This document shows, piece after piece, positions 22,314 to 31,049 of a DNA stretch of 32,358 nucleotides. The translations under genes were made by a program, and so were the position numbers. The DNA is from an uncultured Flavobacterium sp. (GTDB lineage Bacteria > Bacteroidota > Bacteroidia > Flavobacteriales > Flavobacteriaceae), in NCBI RefSeq assembly GCF_946481155.1, contig NZ_CAMLMK010000020.1, positions 1-32,358 on the forward strand, given 5' to 3'. The notes beneath the pieces were generated by a model. It saw nothing but the letters and a program-made list of their open reading frames with translations, was not told the DNA's origin and made no database searches. Every line of letters begins with the position of its first letter. The first letter of the stretch is position 1.

Positions 22314-24923
22314 TTAGAATTTGAAAGAAAGTCTGGCAAATCCGAATGTTCCGTTAGAACCCATTTGAACCGAATCAAAATTACCTCCTGTTTCAGTTTC
22401 CGTGTCCTGAATATCAGGATATACGTTTAACAGGTTGTTGGCACCAATCGTAAGTCCGATTTTTTCCGTGAACTGGTATCCTAAGGACACGTCGGTTACG
22501 ATTTTCGCACCATAATGGTCAACAGTGTCCATCCAGTCGATCAGTTCCACTTCGCCAAAACGGGTGAATCTTACATTGGCGTTGAATTTCTTATTGTAAT
22601 TATAGTTTAAGTTCAATCCGAATTTGTTTTCCGGCGCCGAAGCTAACAAGAAATACTTCTCACGTCTTCCGAACAGAGTTTCTTTGTCTTCTTCCGTATT
22701 CAGAACTTCATTTCCGTTTACGCTGCCGATGAACATTTTGTTGATGTTACCCACAAGCGATGCTCCAACAGTATTGTTTCCGAAAGAAGTTTCGTAAGCA
22801 ACAACCAAATCCACTCCAACCGTTTTAGTTGAGATAGCATTAGCAAAGAACTGAACATTTGCAACATTTAGGCCTAAACTGCTTCCATCAAACTGTCCTG
22901 TTAATACGATACGGTCTTTAACTCTTACGAAGTAACCATCAACAGTAGTCGTGAATTTTCCTTTTTTGTAGGTATATCCTAAACTCGCGTTAAATGCTTT
23001 TTCCTGTTTTAATTTATCTACACCAAACGCTGCAGTAATTTCACTGTCGTTGTTCGCTAATAACGTTTCAGAAGGAACACCACTGATATAATCCGTAAAC
23101 TTCAGGTTATAATATTTCTGAGCCAGTGAAGGAGCTCTGAAACCAGTACTTAACGAGTAACGGATTCCCGAAGCATCGGTCAGTTTAAAGCGTTGTGCCC
23201 ATTTTACGTTAAAAGTGTTGCCGAAATCACTGTAGTTTTCATAACGTGCAGCAGCAGCGATAGTTACTACATCAGATAAATCTAATTCTGTATCAATATA
23301 GGCTGCAAAATTACCTCTTGATTTGTCTACTTCATTATCAGGGCTATAGCCTGGGAATCCCTGAGATCCGCCCGGTCTTGGTTCGCCGTTTCCGTCATAA
23401 ACATAATCACCCGGATCAGTTGCAGGCGTTACTACTTCACCATTTACATCATATAAAGCATACGAAGCTTCTTCTCCTGAGAAAATCTTGAAATTCTCAA
23501 TTCTGTATTCCGTTCCGAAAGCGACGTTTAAGCCATTCTTAATATTCTCGAAATTTCTTGTAAAATGAACTCCCGTTGTATTTTGGAATAATTGGTGGCC
23601 ACCCGCATCAAATGAGGTAGGGGAGTTTTCTTCCAGAGAAGCATTTAAAGTATTGTGTATATCATACATGAACTTGTTCATACCAAAGGTATTATTGATG
23701 TCCATGTTCCATTTGCCAAGTGTTGTTCTGAATCCTGCAGATAAAGAGTTGTCCATGATTTTAGTACCGATGATCGGGTTAAAACCGTCAGGATAGATTG
23801 CAGGAATGTTACGCGGACTATCGGCAGTTCTTGTAAATGCATAAGCATCTGAATCCCTGTAACTTGTTCCTCCGAAGAAATAGAAATCGGAATTAGTTCC
23901 GGTTGCAATGGAGCTGTTTAAGAATAAGCTTAAATTTTTCGCTTCGGCATCACCAAACTGTTCCCTGTAAATATCGTATTTGTCCGGGTTCGCAGGACGG
24001 TTGGTGTGGTCTTTTTTCATTACATCAACAGTAGCGTTTAAAAATCCTTTTTCTTTGATTTTAAAACCATAATTTCCGTTGATCTGAACTGTATTTCCAT
24101 CAATTCCGCTTGAATTAATATCATCCGAATAAGGTGTGTCGGCATTGAAAGCTCCATAAGTAACGTTTCCGGTAAATTCGCCTACATTGTCTTTCAGAAC
24201 AATATTGATAACACCTGCAATCGCATCGGAACCATATTGCGCCGAAGCACCATCTCTCAATACTTCAATTCTTTTGATGGAAGCTGCAGGAATAGCATTC
24301 ATATCCGTTCCCGTATTTCCACGTCCTCTTGAACCGAATAAATTTACTAAAGATGATTGGTGTCTTCTTTTTCCGTTAATCAACACTAAAGTCTGATCCG
24401 GACCTAAACCTCTAAGCGTAGCCGGATCGATATGGTCGGCACCATCAGAACCGGATTGTTTGCTCGCGTTGAAAGAAGGAGCCACATATTGCAAAAGGGA
24501 GTTAATTTCCACTTGGCCTGTCTTATTTACAACATCGCTGACATTGATAATATCAACAGCTACCGGAGAATCGACAATGGTACGTCTGGTGTTTCGGGAT
24601 CCTACAGTCTGAACCATGATTTCCTCAAGTTCCTTGCCTTCTGTTTCCAGGGTTATTGCTATTGGGCTTTCGGAAGCTTTAACTTCTTTTTTTGCAAAGC
24701 CTAAAGAGCTGATTACTAAGTAAGCATTGCTGTCTGTTACCTTCAGGGAAAACTGACCTTGTTCATCGGCAGTGGTTCCGTTTTGGGTACCTTTTTCGAT
24801 AATCGTTGCGCCCGGCACGGGTTGGCCGTTTGCATCACTGACCGTTCCAGTGATATTCTTTTGAGAGTACCCCATAAAGGAGAATCCCAAAAATAAAATC
24901 ATAATTAAAAAGTGTTTTTTCAT
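22314..24923 (-). CDS. TonB-dependent outer-membrane receptor
   Basis: An 869-residue outer-membrane active transporter. After a signal peptide (1-20) comes a carboxypeptidase-regulatory-like domain (about 22-95, GTVSDANGQPVPGATI), then a plug domain (about 115-245) with DPATLRGLGPDQTLVLINGK and the classic IEVLRDGASAQYGSDAIAGVINIVL, then a beta-barrel ending in the signature Phe (ARLSFKF). No SusD partner or polysaccharide enzymes lie beside it, so it is not a usual glycan-utilisation pair; a siderophore, peptide or other small ligand is possible. It is monocistronic. Confidence 0.95.
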   Translation of the reverse strand: MKKHFLIMILFLGFSFMGYSQKNITGTVSDANGQPVPGATIIEKGTQNGTTADEQGQFSLKVTDSNAYLVISSLGFAKKEVKASESPIAITLETEGKELEEIMVQTVGSRNTRRTIVDSPVAVDIINVSDVVNKTGQVEINSLLQYVAPSFNASKQSGSDGADHIDPATLRGLGPDQTLVLINGKRRHQSSLVNLFGSRGRGNTGTDMNAIPAASIKRIEVLRDGASAQYGSDAIAGVINIVLKDNVGEFTGNVTYGAFNADTPYSDDINSSGIDGNTVQINGNYGFKIKEKGFLNATVDVMKKDHTNRPANPDKYDIYREQFGDAEAKNLSLFLNSSIATGTNSDFYFFGGTSYRDSDAYAFTRTADSPRNIPAIYPDGFNPIIGTKIMDNSLSAGFRTTLGKWNMDINNTFGMNKFMYDIHNTLNASLEENSPTSFDAGGHQLFQNTTGVHFTRNFENIKNGLNVAFGTEYRIENFKIFSGEEASYALYDVNGEVVTPATDPGDYVYDGNGEPRPGGSQGFPGYSPDNEVDKSRGNFAAYIDTELDLSDVVTIAAAARYENYSDFGNTFNVKWAQRFKLTDASGIRYSLSTGFRAPSLAQKYYNLKFTDYISGVPSETLLANNDSEITAAFGVDKLKQEKAFNASLGYTYKKGKFTTTVDGYFVRVKDRIVLTGQFDGSSLGLNVANVQFFANAISTKTVGVDLVVAYETSFGNNTVGASLVGNINKMFIGSVNGNEVLNTEEDKETLFGRREKYFLLASAPENKFGLNLNYNYNKKFNANVRFTRFGEVELIDWMDTVDHYGAKIVTDVSLGYQFTEKIGLTIGANNLLNVYPDIQDTETETGGNFDSVQMGSNGTFGFARLSFKF

Positions 24924-24948
24924 TGGTGGTGGTTTGTTATAATTCGTT

Positions 24949-24956
24949 CAAAAGTA
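24949..24956 (-). promoter_or_regulatory. Candidate -7 element for the TonB receptor gene
   Basis: The minus strand reads TACTTTTG (TANNTTTG) 26 bases before the ATG at 24923. No clear TTG at 17-23 bases further upstream, which would fit a regulated promoter; I see no obvious Fur-like palindrome there. Confidence 0.4.
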
Positions 24957-25137
24957 TAAAAAAATGTTAAAAACATAATTAAAACTTAAAGAATGTGTAG
25001 GATTTTATTTTGTAAAAACAGAAAATACCGTTTTTAAACGGGCAAACTCTTTTAGGAACTTCTTGATAACTTTCCGCGATTACTATTTCAGTTTTTGGAG
25101 AATTCCTCTATATTAGCAGAAATTCCAAAATTTCCTT

Positions 25138-26994
25138 ATGCTAGAGCAAAATCAGTACACCGAAGACAATATACGTTCCCTCGACTGGAAAGAGCATATC
25201 CGTATGCGTCCCGGAATGTATATCGGAAAATTAGGCGACGGTTCTTCTCCCGATGACGGTATTTACATCCTTCTGAAAGAGGTGCTCGATAACTGTATCG
25301 ATGAATTCGTTATGGGCGCCGGAAAAACCATTGAAGTGACGGTGAAAGAAAAAACGGTTTCCGTTCGCGATTACGGCCGTGGCATTCCGCTAGGGAAAGT
25401 GGTGGATGTAGTTTCTAAAATGAACACCGGGGGAAAATACGATTCCAAAGCGTTTAAGAAATCAGTTGGTCTGAATGGGGTCGGTACCAAAGCGGTAAAT
25501 GCGTTGTCCAATTATTTCCGTGTAGAATCGGTTCGTGACAATCAGCAGAAGGCTGCCGAATTCTCTGCCGGGAACCTGACTTTGGAAGAAGATATTACTG
25601 AAACGACCAAACGGAAAGGAACCAAGGTAACGTTCATTGCTGACGAAGCCATCTTCAAAAATTACAAATACCGAAACGAGTATATCATTAAAATGCTGAA
25701 GAATTATTGTTACCTGAATACGGGTTTAACGATAATCTACAACGGTGAAAAATACTATTCCGATAACGGATTAAAAGATTTATTAGAGGAAACCATTTCC
25801 GAAGAAGACATGGTATATCCGATCATCCATCTTTTGGGTGATGATATTGAAGTAGCTTTAACGCACAGTAAATCACAATATTCCGAAGAATATTATTCAT
25901 TCGTAAACGGACAGAATACCACGCAGGGAGGAACACATTTAGGTGCTTTTCGTGAGGCAGTGGTGCGTACGATCAAAGAATTCTATAATAAAAACTTCGA
26001 GGCTTCCGATATTCGCAAGTCGATCGTTTCTGCGATTTCAGTTAAAGTGGAAGAGCCGGTTTTCGAATCTCAGACCAAAACCAAATTGGGATCGACAGAC
26101 ATGGGGCCGAATTCGCCTTCCGTTCGAACGTTTGTCAATGATTTCATCAAAACCAAATTAGATAACTTTCTTCATAAGAACCCGGAAGTTGCAGATGCCT
26201 TGCTTCGTAAGATCTTACAGGCGGAACGTGAGCGTAAAGAGCTTTCCGGTATCCGAAAATTAGCAAAAGACCGTGCGAAGAAAGCGAGTCTTCATAATAA
26301 GAAACTACGCGATTGCCGAGTACATTTAACCGATGCCAAAAACCCGCGAAGCCTTGAAAGTACGCTTTTCATTACCGAGGGGGATTCAGCATCCGGATCG
26401 ATTACCAAATCACGTGATGTGAATACGCAGGCCGTTTTCAGTTTGCGTGGTAAGCCTTTGAATTCTTATGGGATGACAAAGAAAATCGTATATGAAAATG
26501 AGGAATTCAACCTTCTTCAGGCAGCTTTGAACATTGAAGAAGACATGGGCGATTTGCGTTACAACAATATCGTAATCGCCACCGATGCTGATGTAGACGG
26601 AATGCACATCCGTTTGTTGCTGATTACGTTTTTCCTTCAATTTTTCCCTGAGTTAATCAAAGAAGGGCATTTGTATATCCTTCAGACGCCTTTGTTCCGG
26701 GTGCGTAACAAGAAAGAAACAATTTATTGTTATTCGGAAGACGAGCGAAAAGCAGCCATTGAAAAATTAAAACCAAAACCGGAAATCACCCGATTCAAAG
26801 GATTAGGAGAGATTTCACCAGATGAGTTCAAGCATTTCATTGGCGACAGCATCCGTCTTGACCCTGTAATGTTGGATAAGGCTACATCGATTGAAACCTT
26901 ATTGGAATTTTACATGGGAAAAAACACGCCGGACCGCCAGGAATTCATTATCAATAACCTGAAGGTGGAGTTGGATGTGGTTGAGGAAGTTTAA
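25138..26994 (+). CDS. parE: DNA topoisomerase IV subunit B
   Basis: A 618-residue type IIA topoisomerase ATPase subunit. In the GHKL domain the catalytic Glu48 and Mg-binding Asn52 lie in [11 protein letters not shown], followed by RDYGRGIP (77-84) and [14 protein letters not shown] (111-124). The TOPRIM domain has Glu413 in [10 protein letters not shown] and DADVDG with acidic residues 482, 484 and 486. EGDSASGS, where gyrases usually read EGDSAGGS, the length, and the parC partner directly downstream all favour ParE over GyrB. With ParC it unlinks daughter chromosomes. Its stop is 49 bases before parC, so they form one operon. The promoter is not clear; a near match TATATTAG lies at 25109. 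Confidence 0.92.
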   Translation: MLEQNQYTEDNIRSLDWKEHIRMRPGMYIGKLGDGSSPDDGIYILLKEVLDNCIDEFVMGAGKTIEVTVKEKTVSVRDYGRGIPLGKVVDVVSKMNTGGKYDSKAFKKSVGLNGVGTKAVNALSNYFRVESVRDNQQKAAEFSAGNLTLEEDITETTKRKGTKVTFIADEAIFKNYKYRNEYIIKMLKNYCYLNTGLTIIYNGEKYYSDNGLKDLLEETISEEDMVYPIIHLLGDDIEVALTHSKSQYSEEYYSFVNGQNTTQGGTHLGAFREAVVRTIKEFYNKNFEASDIRKSIVSAISVKVEEPVFESQTKTKLGSTDMGPNSPSVRTFVNDFIKTKLDNFLHKNPEVADALLRKILQAERERKELSGIRKLAKDRAKKASLHNKKLRDCRVHLTDAKNPRSLESTLFITEGDSASGSITKSRDVNTQAVFSLRGKPLNSYGMTKKIVYENEEFNLLQAALNIEEDMGDLRYNNIVIATDADVDGMHIRLLLITFFLQFFPELIKEGHLYILQTPLFRVRNKKETIYCYSEDERKAAIEKLKPKPEITRFKGLGEISPDEFKHFIGDSIRLDPVMLDKATSIETLLEFYMGKNTPDRQEFIINNLKVELDVVEEV

Positions 26995-27013
26995 AGAGAT
27001 TTTATAAAAAAAA

Positions 27014-27040
27014 ACCGTTAACCGAAACCGTTAACTGTAC
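27014..27040. repeat. Short ACYG-type repeats between parE and parC
   Basis: Units ACCGTTA, ACCGAA, ACCGTTA and ACTGTAC begin at 27014, 27021, 27027 and 27034, a near-heptad series ending three bases before the parC start codon. It resembles the ACTGNNN arrays elsewhere in the window. Confidence 0.55.
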
Positions 27041-27043
27041 TAT

Positions 27044-29764
27044 ATGAACGAAGACGAAGAAAATATACTCCCGGATGATCCATCCGACGAGAATCAATCT
27101 GAAAACCAATCAGAAGATAATGCTAATGAAGATATCCCTTCAGTAGATGCTAAGTCTTTCGAAGGCGAGCATTTTTACGACCACGAAGAACACAATCCGG
27201 AAGATACCATTACAAAAGTAACGGGAATGTACAAGGACTGGTTCCTTGATTATGCTTCTTATGTGATTTTGGAGCGTGCCGTTCCTGCCATTGAAGACGG
27301 ATTCAAGCCGGTGCAACGCCGTATCATGCATTCGATGAAAGAGCTGGATGACGGTCGTTACAACAAAGTAGCGAACGTGGTTGGTCACACGATGCAGTAT
27401 CACCCTCACGGAGATGCTAGTATTGGGGATGCCATGGTGCAGATCGGGCAAAAAGATTTATTGATAGATTGCCAGGGAAACTGGGGAAATATCCTGACAG
27501 GTGATGGTGCCGCTGCTTCACGTTATATCGAGGCGCGAATTTCCAAATTCGGACTGGAAGTTTTATATTCTCCAAAAATCACCGAATGGGGTGTTTCCTA
27601 TGACGGAAGAAGAGCCGAGCCAATTAACTTACCCGTAAAATTCCCATTGTTGTTAGCGCAGGGTGGGGAAGGGATTGCCGTTGGTTTATCGACTAAAATC
27701 TTACCGCACAACTTCTTAGAGCTAATCGATGCTTCAGTTAAAATATTAAAAGGGAAACCGTTCACATTATTCCCTGATTTCCCAACTGCCGGAATCGCTG
27801 ATGTTTCCAATTACAATGATGGTTTAAGAGGCGGGCGTGTCCGTGTTCGTGCCCGAATTTCCCAATTGGACAAACAAACGCTTGCAATTACGCAGATTCC
27901 TTTTTCAACCAATACAACTACGCTGATTGACAGTATCCTGAAAGCGAATGAGAAAGGAAAGATAAAAGTCAAAAAAATTGAAGATAACACGGCCGCTGAG
28001 GTTGAAATCCTTATTCATCTTCCGCCGGGTGTTTCCCCTGATAAAACCATTGATGCTTTGTATGCGTTTACCGCGTGCGAATCCTCAATTGCCCCATTAG
28101 GATGCGTTATCGAAAACCATAAACCATTGTTTATCGGGGTTTCGGATATGCTGAGAATATCTACCAACAGAACCGTTCAGTTGCTGAAAAGCGAACTGGA
28201 GATTCAGTTGGATGAGCTTGAAGAACAATGGCATTTTGCTTCGTTAGAACGTATTTTCATCGAAAACAGGATCTACCGCTTAATTGAGGAAGAGGAAACC
28301 TGGGAAGGCGTAATTTCTGCTATTGATGAAGGTTTAAAACCTCATATCACGCATTTGAAACGTGCGGTTACTGTTGATGATATCAATCGTCTGACGGAAA
28401 TCCGAATCAAGCGTATCTCGAAATTCGACATCGATAAAGCTCAGGAAAAAATTGAAGCTTTGGAAGGTGATATCGAGCAGGTAAAATACAATTTAGAGCA
28501 TCTGGTTGATTTTGCCATTGATTATTTCAACCGACTAAAAGAGAAATACGGAAAAGGTCGCGAACGTCAAACAGAATTAAGAAGCTTCGACACGATTGAA
28601 GCAACAAAAGTAGTTTTGCGTAACACGAAATTATACGTTAACCGCGAGGAAGGTTTCATCGGAACCGGATTGAAGAAAGACGAATATGTTGCCGATTGTT
28701 CCGATATTGATGACGTGATTGTTTTTCTGAGAGATGGTAAAATGATGATTTCCAAAGTCGATGAAAAGAAATTCGTAGGCAAAGATATTATTCATGTAGC
28801 CGTTTTTGATAAGAATGACAAGCGCACGATTTACAACATGATCTATCGCGATGGAAAATCAGGATCATCGTTTATAAAGCGTTTCAATGTTTCCGGAGTG
28901 ACGCGTGATAAAGCTTATGATCTGACACAGGAAAAACCTGGTTCGCAGGTATTATATTTCTCGCATAACCCGAATGGCGAAGCAGAGGTTGTAACTGTTT
29001 TACTGCGTCAGGTAGGAAGTGTAAAGAAACTGAAATGGGACATTGATTTCGCTGATATTGCCATAAAAGGACGAGCTTCCAAAGGAAATACGGTTTCCAA
29101 ATATCCGATTAAGAAAATCGAATTGAAGGAGAAAGGAATTTCTACGTTGCGTCCGCGTAAGATTTGGTTCGACGATACGGTACAGCGACTGAATGTTGAC
29201 GGAAGAGGTGAACTGTTGGGCGAATTCCGTCCGAATGATCGTTTGCTGATTATCAACCAATCAGGAAAACTGAAAACAATCATTCCGGAATTGACCACGC
29301 ATTTCGATGAGGATATGGTCGTTTTGGAAAAATGGCATCCGAAAAAACCGGTGTCGGCGATTTACTTTGATGGTGAAAAGGAACGTTACTATATAAAACG
29401 ATTCCTGATTGAAAATGAGAACAAAGAGGAAATCTTTATTTCAGAGCACGAAAAGTCGCAACTGGAAATCGTTTCCACTGATTGGCGTCCTGTAGCGGAA
29501 CTTATTTTCGCAAAATCGAAAGGCGTTCAGAAGGAAAACCAAACGATCGATATGGAACAGTTTATTGCTGTGAAAGGAATCAAAGCGTTAGGAAACCAAT
29601 TAACCGCCGATAAACTGAAACAGGTAAATCTATTGGAATCATTGCCATACGAGGAACCGGAAGAAGTTGTTCCCGAAGAACTCGAAGTTAACCACGATGT
29701 AGAAATTACTGATTTCAATATCGAATTAGATGAAGACGGACAGATTACTTTGACATTAGAATAA
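27044..29764 (+). CDS. parC: DNA topoisomerase IV subunit A
   Basis: A 906-residue DNA-cleaving subunit. A 57-residue, very acidic N-terminal extension (runs of Asp, Glu, Asn and Ser) precedes the winged-helix domain. The active-site Tyr is 161 in AAASRYIEARIS, and the region that contacts quinolones reads HPHGDASIGDAMV (120-132). A long coiled tower domain follows (about 390-510), and the C-terminal domain lacks an evident gyrase box (QRRGGKG), which supports ParC over GyrA. In the quinolone region the position of E. coli Ser80 is Ala125, with the acidic partner kept as Asp129. It is co-transcribed with parE and ends at a very strong terminator. Confidence 0.92.
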   Translation: MNEDEENILPDDPSDENQSENQSEDNANEDIPSVDAKSFEGEHFYDHEEHNPEDTITKVTGMYKDWFLDYASYVILERAVPAIEDGFKPVQRRIMHSMKELDDGRYNKVANVVGHTMQYHPHGDASIGDAMVQIGQKDLLIDCQGNWGNILTGDGAAASRYIEARISKFGLEVLYSPKITEWGVSYDGRRAEPINLPVKFPLLLAQGGEGIAVGLSTKILPHNFLELIDASVKILKGKPFTLFPDFPTAGIADVSNYNDGLRGGRVRVRARISQLDKQTLAITQIPFSTNTTTLIDSILKANEKGKIKVKKIEDNTAAEVEILIHLPPGVSPDKTIDALYAFTACESSIAPLGCVIENHKPLFIGVSDMLRISTNRTVQLLKSELEIQLDELEEQWHFASLERIFIENRIYRLIEEEETWEGVISAIDEGLKPHITHLKRAVTVDDINRLTEIRIKRISKFDIDKAQEKIEALEGDIEQVKYNLEHLVDFAIDYFNRLKEKYGKGRERQTELRSFDTIEATKVVLRNTKLYVNREEGFIGTGLKKDEYVADCSDIDDVIVFLRDGKMMISKVDEKKFVGKDIIHVAVFDKNDKRTIYNMIYRDGKSGSSFIKRFNVSGVTRDKAYDLTQEKPGSQVLYFSHNPNGEAEVVTVLLRQVGSVKKLKWDIDFADIAIKGRASKGNTVSKYPIKKIELKEKGISTLRPRKIWFDDTVQRLNVDGRGELLGEFRPNDRLLIINQSGKLKTIIPELTTHFDEDMVVLEKWHPKKPVSAIYFDGEKERYYIKRFLIENENKEEIFISEHEKSQLEIVSTDWRPVAELIFAKSKGVQKENQTIDMEQFIAVKGIKALGNQLTADKLKQVNLLESLPYEEPEEVVPEELEVNHDVEITDFNIELDEDGQITLTLE

Positions 29765-29796
29765 AAAAAGCTTCCGCCGCGGCGGAAGCTTTTTTT
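29763..29796. terminator. Bidirectional terminator after parC
   Basis: A 16-base perfect stem (29763-29778 with 29781-29796) whose GC-rich core is the palindrome GCTTCCGCCGCGGCGGAAGC, flanked by seven A and seven T. It serves parC (stop 29764) and the convergent TPR gene (stop 29795). Confidence 0.95.
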
Positions 29797-31048
29797 ATAT
29801 ATTATTATTTTTAATTATCAGGTAATTTGCGATCCACTGATAAGCTACAAATCCAAAGATAAATATCATGCTGAAACCATTCAGGATATTATTTGTTGTA
29901 AATGCGGTGTAAATAGCCAGCAGTCCGATACAACCTAAGATAACAGTAATAATCATTGGCAAATGCTTAATTTTTGCAGTGGTGAACATCGCACTGAAAG
30001 GAATCATCATTAAAAAGCCAAAACCTGCAACGGTTATGAAATTTTCATTTTGCGTAATAAAATAGGAAACCAGCCCTACAATGAAAAGTAACAGGCTTAC
30101 TCCGACAAATGTTGAGCTTTTAAGTTCTTCTTTGTCCAGCAAATATTTACCATAAGGATTTAATCGGAACAAAAGATTACTGATAGATCCGATTACCCAT
30201 GTCGAAAATGCAAAAACGGCCAGTAAAATAACAACAGGGATTAAAAAAGGTCGCAGCGTTTCGTTATTTTCTGCAATACTTCTTAAAAGCTTTGACACAA
30301 AATAGAAACCAATAATAAATGCCCATTGATTTTTCTGGGTCAGATTTTGCATAAAGAAAGCATATTTTAAATAGCCTCTGTAGATGAAATTGTCAGCTTT
30401 TAACGCCTGGACCATGCCAGATTGTGCATATTCATTATTGGGATTATTTTTTAAAGATTCCCTAAAGTGATCAAGCGCTTTTTTAGGGTTCCCTTTTTCA
30501 AGTAGTCCCCAGCCGTAGTTTGAATGAGTGTATGAGTTTTCAGGACTTTCTCTTAACGCCCCTTCGATAGTAGCAAAAGATTCTTCTTTTCTGTTTAATT
30601 TCAGCAAAGAGGTGCTGCGTATATTTAATGCCAAAATATTTTCAGGATCCAGTTGAAGCGATTCATCAGCCAACATTAATGCCTTTTCATACTCTTTCTT
30701 TAAAAGTTTGAACTCTGCAAGTTTAGCCCGAAAATCAGCGCTTTCGGGATCTATGGTAATAGCAGTCTGTAATAAATCTTCTACTTCAGCGTATTGCTCA
30801 CCGTAAAGCTTTATACAGCCCTTGAAAAAATAATAATAACCGCTATCCGGGTATAACGCGATGGCTTTATCAATCAGCTTGTCCGCGTCGGTGTAATTGT
30901 CTTGTTGCAGTTTTATATTTGACAGCAAGTAGTATAGATAGGAATCATCGGCATTTACGGTAAGCAACTGCGTAATTTCATTTTGTGCTAAATCAAATCG
31001 CTTATGATTAATAAGCAACTCAATTTTTTCAATTTGTTCGTCAAACAT
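29795..31048 (-). CDS. TPR protein with C-terminal multi-pass membrane domain
   Basis: A 417-residue protein in two halves. Residues 1-215 are a run of about six TPR repeats (for example YYYFFKGCIKLYGEQYAEVEDLLQTAI, ALDHFRESLKNNPNNEYAQSG), for protein binding in the cytoplasm. Residues 240-412 hold about six hydrophobic segments (near 242-258, 268-290, 313-331, 337-356, 363-384 and 390-411), an integral membrane domain with no recognised transporter signature. It begins one base after the stop of the TPR-AAA ATPase gene, so the two are one operon and presumably partners. I do not know this protein's family role. Confidence 0.86.
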   Translation of the reverse strand: MFDEQIEKIELLINHKRFDLAQNEITQLLTVNADDSYLYYLLSNIKLQQDNYTDADKLIDKAIALYPDSGYYYFFKGCIKLYGEQYAEVEDLLQTAITIDPESADFRAKLAEFKLLKKEYEKALMLADESLQLDPENILALNIRSTSLLKLNRKEESFATIEGALRESPENSYTHSNYGWGLLEKGNPKKALDHFRESLKNNPNNEYAQSGMVQALKADNFIYRGYLKYAFFMQNLTQKNQWAFIIGFYFVSKLLRSIAENNETLRPFLIPVVILLAVFAFSTWVIGSISNLLFRLNPYGKYLLDKEELKSSTFVGVSLLLFIVGLVSYFITQNENFITVAGFGFLMMIPFSAMFTTAKIKHLPMIITVILGCIGLLAIYTAFTTNNILNGFSMIFIFGFVAYQWIANYLIIKNNNI

Positions 31049-31049
31049 T

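Noticed and set aside
22314..24923. Polysaccharide utilisation locus
   Set aside because: There is no SusD partner, glycoside hydrolase or anti-sigma/sigma pair beside the TonB receptor.
26410..29718. Long open frames antisense to parE and parC
   Set aside because: They follow the codon pattern of the sense genes, lack starts with promoters and have no recognisable domains; they are shadows.
25138..29764. Calling the topoisomerase pair gyrB-gyrA
   Set aside because: The adjacent arrangement, EGDSASGS in the B subunit and absence of an evident gyrase box in the A subunit point to parE-parC.
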